8,189 bases of DNA from an uncultured bacterium (GTDB lineage: Bacteria; Bdellovibrionota_C; UBA2361; SZUA-149; CALKYB01), in NCBI GenBank assembly GCA_938022485.1, contig CALIEE010000131.1, positions 1 to 8,189 on the forward strand, written 5' to 3'. The position numbers and the translations under genes were made by a program. Below the pieces are notes generated by a model. The model saw only the letters and a list, made by a program, of their open reading frames with translations. It had not been told where the DNA came from and made no database searches. This document shows, piece after piece, positions 5,293 to 8,189 of the stretch. Every line of letters begins with the position of its first letter. The stretch's first letter is position 1.

Positions 5293-5386
5293 ATCTAAAG
5301 TCTGTTTTTAACTCAAGCATACTCACTCGAAGCATGTTTGAAATAAAAAAAGAAAGACTGAAAAAGCTCTAATAGAAACATACTAA

Positions 5387-5415
5387 TGGGCCCGCTGAGA
5401 ATTAGCTAAGGCCCA
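5387..5415 (-). terminator. GC-rich hairpin after the 168-residue gene
   Basis: TGGGCC (5387-5392) and GGCCCA (5410-5415) are perfect arms. A second small GCT/AGC pairing is possible inside the 17-base loop. It lies 19 bases beyond the minus-strand stop. The following minus-strand sequence (ATTAGTATGTTTC) is only mildly T-rich, so termination is plausible but not sure. Confidence 0.4.
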
Positions 5416-5433
5416 CCAATAACCATAAAGTCC

Positions 5434-5940
5434 CTATCCGACTAGCATCGCCGTGGCACCATAGCCTAGGGCCATTCCCATATAAAGCTGCCGAAGATTT
5501 GGGTTCTGGCGCTCAACGTGACGATGGCAGACCATATGCACTGTCCCGAGGGCACCTTCAGCTCTAGCCTCAAGCCTTGCTAAGGAGTTTTCTGTAAAGA
5601 ATGTGCTCTGGTTTAAAGCCTGACCTAATTTGATTCGCTTCTCCGAATCATCAGAGGTCACTCTCATAACAAGACCATCACATATTTCGACCTGGACTTG
5701 ATAGTTTTCAGCCATCTGAGAAAAGATCGCCGCATCTTCAGGAGAGGTGTCATCCTTAAGAAACAACAAGATTTCACCATCATCGCACTCAGTATCAAAA
5801 TAATTTCTTACAATTTCCTCGCTCAACTTAGAGTTCGGCTCTCCACTAAATGAATCCGGTACAAATAATTCCGAGCCAACAATTAATCCAAATAATCCGG
5901 ATAAATCAGAAGTATGGTTGGTCATTACAAGTAAATTCAT
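5434..5940 (-). CDS. Unrecognised protein with Cys-His-Arg-His segment
   Basis: The protein has 168 residues. AAAGGA lies six bases before the ATG at 5940, a clear start. It opens with Met-Asn-Leu-Leu-Val-Met-Thr-Asn, like a first beta strand. An acidic middle includes Glu-Cys-Asp-Asp-Gly-Glu-Ile-Leu-Leu-Phe-Leu. A helical part with Ala-Arg-Leu-Glu-Ala-Arg-Ala-Glu-Gly-Ala is followed by Val-Cys-His-Arg-His-Val-Glu-Arg-Gln near 137-145. It ends in a hydrophobic Gly-rich Tyr-Met-Gly-Met-Ala-Leu-Gly-Tyr-Gly. There is no signal peptide. The Cys/His cluster could bind metal, but this is speculation. Divergent from lexA across 379 bases. Confidence 0.68.
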   Translation of the reverse strand: MNLLVMTNHTSDLSGLFGLIVGSELFVPDSFSGEPNSKLSEEIVRNYFDTECDDGEILLFLKDDTSPEDAAIFSQMAENYQVQVEICDGLVMRVTSDDSEKRIKLGQALNQSTFFTENSLARLEARAEGALGTVHMVCHRHVERQNPNLRQLYMGMALGYGATAMLVG

Positions 5941-6319
5941 GTTTATTCCTTTGTTTAAGTTAGTACAGCCCTAAAACTTTGTTTCAAGGCTGCACTCACA
6001 ATAAAAACCTTCTAACTTTTCAGTCTTTGCTAGCCTCACCTGAAGCAGGGCAAACAAAAATTAAGCGGCTCAGAAAAACTCATAGCTCTTCTGAACTGTA
6101 ACTGTTCAGTGTTTACTCAAAAAAGTTAACGAAAAGAGCGAAAGCAAAAGAAGGCTAAATCTAGCTCTAATTACCTCAGTTTTCAACATAGAGCCCACCC
6201 CTAACTTTCTGGGTTTGTTTTGTATACATGTCCCTAAATAAATCCTTTTCTATCTTTTTTCTATATGCTAGAAACATGCTCAACACGGTAATTGTCCCGA
6301 TAACATTGGATTTATAGAG
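5941..6319. promoter_or_regulatory. Divergent intergenic region between the 168-residue gene and lexA
   Basis: These 379 bases should hold two outward promoters. I see a TGTATACA palindrome at 6221-6228, an ATGCT-N6-ATGCT direct repeat beginning near 6265, and the CTGAAC/GTTCAG repeat at 6091-6109. No standard SOS box is clear: neither CTGT-N8-ACAG, GAAC-N4-GTTC nor the alphaproteobacterial GTTC-N7-GTTC is present. No convincing -35/-10 pair can be fixed and no gene is apparent. Confidence 0.5.
6091..6109. promoter_or_regulatory. Inverted repeat CTGAAC-N7-GTTCAG, candidate operator
   Basis: Perfect 6-base arms with TGTAACT between, about 150 bases upstream of the minus-strand 168-residue gene and 210 bases before lexA. 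It is not T-rich on either side, so a DNA-binding site is preferred to a terminator. It loosely recalls a LexA-type GAAC/GTTC palindrome but with seven rather than four central bases. Confidence 0.35.
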
Positions 6320-6961
6320 ATGAGCAAGAAATCAGACAATCATAAGAGCCACTCCCTAGCCCCAGTGCAACGCCAGACTCTAGAATACCTGCGAAGCTAT
6401 ATAGCAGATCATGGCTATGGACCGACGCTGAAGGACATAGCTACTTTTATTGGGGTTAAGTCCCCTTCCACCGCCCACTTTCACCTAGGTAGACTTGAAG
6501 ACAAAGGCTTTATTGCTCGTGGTGAAGATGGCTCGATTGAATTGGTAGAGTTAGAAGAATTAAACCAATCCTCAAGTCCCTGCGCAGTGCCTTTGCTTGG
6601 TTCGATTGCTGCCGGTGCTCCAATCGAAGCTATCGAAGACCAAAGCGTAAACGTAGACATTCCACCCCAGTTTATTGACAGCAAAGGTGACATTTACTGC
6701 CTGCAAGTTGCTGGCGAATCAATGATTGACGCTCATATTATGGATGGCGACCTAATTATTGTTCGTAGGCAAGAAACTGCGGACAACGGTCAAATAGTTG
6801 TAGCACTATTAGATGATGGAACTGCCACGTTGAAAACATTTCGGAGACAAAAAAGTGGACAAGTACTACTAATTCCACACAACCCGAAACACAAGCCCAT
6901 ATCTGTCGATAAAGTAGATATCCAGGGAAGACTTATAGGACTAATTAGAGAGGTCCACTAA
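6320..6961 (+). CDS. lexA: LexA repressor, SOS-response autoproteolytic regulator
   Basis: The protein has 213 residues, normal length, from an ATG with a weak GGA about nine bases upstream. Residues 14-78 are the winged helix-turn-helix, including Tyr-Gly-Pro-Thr-Leu-Lys-Asp-Ile-Ala (33-41) and the recognition helix Ser-Pro-Ser-Thr-Ala-His-Phe-His-Leu (48-56). The cleavage site is Ala98-Gly99 in Ile-Ala-Ala-Gly-Ala-Pro. The S24 serine-protease dyad is Ser134 in Gly-Glu-Ser-Met and Lys172 in Ala-Thr-Leu-Lys. All parts needed for RecA-stimulated self-cleavage are present. It represses DNA-damage genes and usually itself. Its recognition helix differs from that of E. coli, in keeping with a non-enterobacterial box that I could not identify. 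recA follows 120 bases downstream on the same strand. Confidence 0.97.
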   Translation: MSKKSDNHKSHSLAPVQRQTLEYLRSYIADHGYGPTLKDIATFIGVKSPSTAHFHLGRLEDKGFIARGEDGSIELVELEELNQSSSPCAVPLLGSIAAGAPIEAIEDQSVNVDIPPQFIDSKGDIYCLQVAGESMIDAHIMDGDLIIVRRQETADNGQIVVALLDDGTATLKTFRRQKSGQVLLIPHNPKHKPISVDKVDIQGRLIGLIREVH

Positions 6962-7016
6962 AAGACAGGCTTTCCAAGCTAAGAACACCAAAAAATACTG
7001 AAATAAATCTAAACAA

Positions 7017-7056
7017 AAGTTATATAAACTTGGAGCCCTGAGAAACTGTAGTCAGT
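7017..7056 (+). promoter_or_regulatory. Candidate control region of recA
   Basis: Two small palindromes lie in the 120-base lexA-recA gap. AAGTT-N5-AACTT is at 7017-7031. ACTG-N4-CAGT is at 7045-7048 and 7053-7056. Either could be a LexA site, but neither recurs clearly before lexA, so this is only a candidate. No terminator is visible between lexA and recA. Confidence 0.3.
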
Positions 7057-7081
7057 GGCCAGCTAATAAAACGGAGAAGAG

Positions 7082-8125
7082 ATGAAAGGTAAAGTAACCG
7101 ACCTAAAGCAAAGCAAAGACAACGCTCTAAGCGCAGCCATTGCATCCCTTGAAAAGAACTACGGCAAGGGAACCATCATGAAACTTGATGAAGATCATAA
7201 AGCTGAAAAACTTGAAGCTATCCCTACTGGTAGCTTAGGCCTAGACGTAGCCCTGGGAATAGGCGGACTACCAAAAGGTAGAATTGTAGAAATTTACGGA
7301 CCAGAGTCTTCTGGTAAAACCACTATGACTCTTCACTTAGCTGCTGAAGCCCAGAAGAAAGGTGGCAAAGTGGTCTTCGTGGATGCCGAGCATGCTTTGG
7401 ATCTAAACTACGCCGAAAAACTTGGAGTAGATACAAACGAAATTCTAATCTCTCAGCCGGACTCGGGAGAGCAAGCTCTTGAAATTACCGAAGCCTTGGT
7501 TCGCTCTGAAGCAGTCGACCTTGTAGTAATTGACTCAGTGGCAGCTCTGGTTCCACAAGCTGAACTTGACGGTGACATGGGAGCTTCACTGCCTGGACTT
7601 CAAGCCAGATTAATGAGTCAGGCTTTAAGAAAGCTAACTGCTGCAGTTGCTAAAACCAACACTACGGTTGTTTTCATTAACCAAATTCGTATGAAGATTG
7701 GTGTAATGTTTGGCTCCCCTGAAACTACTGCTGGTGGCAACGCTCTTAAGTTCTACTGTTCCGTAAGAATGGATATTAGAAGAATTGGAGCAATTAAAGA
7801 TGGCGACCAAGTTATTGGTAACAGAACCAGAATTAAGGTTGTTAAAAATAAAGTCTCTCCTCCTTTTAAAGAGGTTGAGTTCGATATCATTTATAATGAA
7901 GGAGTCAGCCAAACTGGTGAGTTAATCGACTATGGCGTTAAGTATGGAATAGTTGATAAAGCGGGTGCTTGGTATGCCTTTCAAGGAGAACGTATTGGAC
8001 AGGGTCGGGAGAATGCTAAGATTTTCCTTAAGGAAAACCCAGAAATTCAAGTGGCGCATAACAGTTCCTATTTATTGTTATCGAAATGTTCTTTTATTAT
8101 GAATGAGCATACGGATAATTTTTAA
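7082..8125 (+). CDS. recA: RecA recombinase with an atypical C-terminal tail
   Basis: The frame has 347 residues. The ATG is preceded by GGAG (7073-7076). RecA forms ATP-dependent filaments on single-stranded DNA, catalyses strand exchange, and triggers LexA self-cleavage. Visible parts are Walker A Gly-Pro-Glu-Ser-Ser-Gly-Lys-Thr (73-80), Walker B Val-Val-Ile-Asp-Ser-Val (148-153), loop L1 around 163-172, and loop L2 with Ile-Asn-Gln-Ile-Arg-Met-Lys-Ile-Gly (199-207) to Thr-Ala-Gly-Gly-Asn-Ala-Leu-Lys (216-223). The C-terminal domain is normal to Glu-Asn-Pro-Glu-Ile (318-322). The usual next helix (charged, Glu/Lys-rich) is replaced by 25 unrelated residues containing Cys, Leu runs and a few acids. 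The last codons use GCG, ACG, TCG and TTG more than the body. The true end may therefore be interrupted near 8048. The alternative is a lineage-specific tail. Confidence 0.93.
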   Translation: MKGKVTDLKQSKDNALSAAIASLEKNYGKGTIMKLDEDHKAEKLEAIPTGSLGLDVALGIGGLPKGRIVEIYGPESSGKTTMTLHLAAEAQKKGGKVVFVDAEHALDLNYAEKLGVDTNEILISQPDSGEQALEITEALVRSEAVDLVVIDSVAALVPQAELDGDMGASLPGLQARLMSQALRKLTAAVAKTNTTVVFINQIRMKIGVMFGSPETTAGGNALKFYCSVRMDIRRIGAIKDGDQVIGNRTRIKVVKNKVSPPFKEVEFDIIYNEGVSQTGELIDYGVKYGIVDKAGAWYAFQGERIGQGRENAKIFLKENPEIQVAHNSSYLLLSKCSFIMNEHTDNF

Positions 8126-8189
8126 GGAAACGTTTTATTAAGCGTAATTTAATTTGAACATTTTCGAAATCTTATAGCAGATATAATGA
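8048..8189. mobile_element. AT-rich foreign-looking segment entering the 3' end of recA (possible element boundary)
   Basis: From about 8048 the sequence becomes markedly AT-rich, and none of the three plus-strand frames resembles a RecA tail, so a simple frameshift does not explain it. ATAACA (8058-8063) and TGTTAT (8076-8081) form a hairpin. CGAAATGTTC (8082-8091) is repeated inverted, with one extra T, at GAACATTTTCG (8156-8166). A minus-strand frame entering from the right edge is open for 16 codons. The second element end, target duplication or intron core would lie outside the window, so type cannot be decided. Confidence 0.35.

Noticed and set aside
6221..6228. TGTATACA palindrome before lexA as the SOS box
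   Set aside because: It does not extend into longer symmetric arms and has no counterpart before recA.
8050..8056. GTGGCG at the recA junction as a group II intron 5' end
   Set aside because: The usual start is GTGYG. GTGGC does not match, and the rest of the intron is not in the window, so a group II intron cannot be claimed.
8048..8125. Simple frameshift at the end of recA
   Set aside because: The other two plus-strand frames also lack a RecA-like charged tail, so a one- or two-base error would not restore it.
8154..8187. TTGAAC and TATAAT as a promoter at the right edge
   Set aside because: The spacer would be 22 bases, too long for a standard promoter, and the region is AT-rich enough for chance matches.

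Overview
The window looks like chromosomal DNA from a bacterium of moderate GC content. It carries an SOS pair (lexA then recA), a DNA alkyl-repair gene, short intergenic spaces and ATG/GTG/TTG starts with purine-rich ribosome binding sites. I cannot place the lineage from sequence alone. An RNA-recognition-motif protein is compatible with cyanobacterial, deltaproteobacterial-type, spirochaete or candidate-phylum lineages, but none is proven.

Layout. Bases 1-2131 hold a plus-strand, operon-like run. It starts with the tail of an unknown gene, followed by a membrane-anchored DsbA-like thioredoxin-fold protein whose CXXC is replaced by Ser-X-X-Ser. Next is a response-regulator receiver domain joined to a histidine-kinase dimerisation/phosphoacceptor segment with no ATPase domain. 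The run ends with an O6-alkylguanine-DNA alkyltransferase whose TTG start overlaps the preceding gene by 10 bases. Bases 2280-5940 are mostly minus strand. They hold an RRM protein fused to ribosomal protein bS18, a small helical protein, a secreted protein and two proteins I do not recognise. One plausible small two-helix membrane protein lies on the plus strand. Bases 6320-8125 hold lexA and recA on the plus strand.

The most striking item is the minus-strand ORF at 2280-2870. A complete RRM (RNP2 and RNP1 both visible) is followed by a Gly/Arg/Ser-rich linker and an almost complete bS18 in one uninterrupted frame. If this is the cell's only S18, every small ribosomal subunit would carry a tethered RNA-binding domain on its platform. 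If a normal rpsR exists elsewhere, it would be an alternative S18.

A second anomaly is at the right edge. RecA is typical up to the Asn-Pro-Glu-Ile of its C-terminal domain. From about base 8048 the sequence becomes AT-rich, changes codon use, loses resemblance to a RecA tail and contains inverted repeats. This suggests a mobile element or intron boundary in the 3' end of recA, or a divergent tail.

Working together: lexA, recA and the alkyltransferase are DNA-damage functions, but I find no recognisable SOS box in front of them. The other genes have no demonstrable pathway link.
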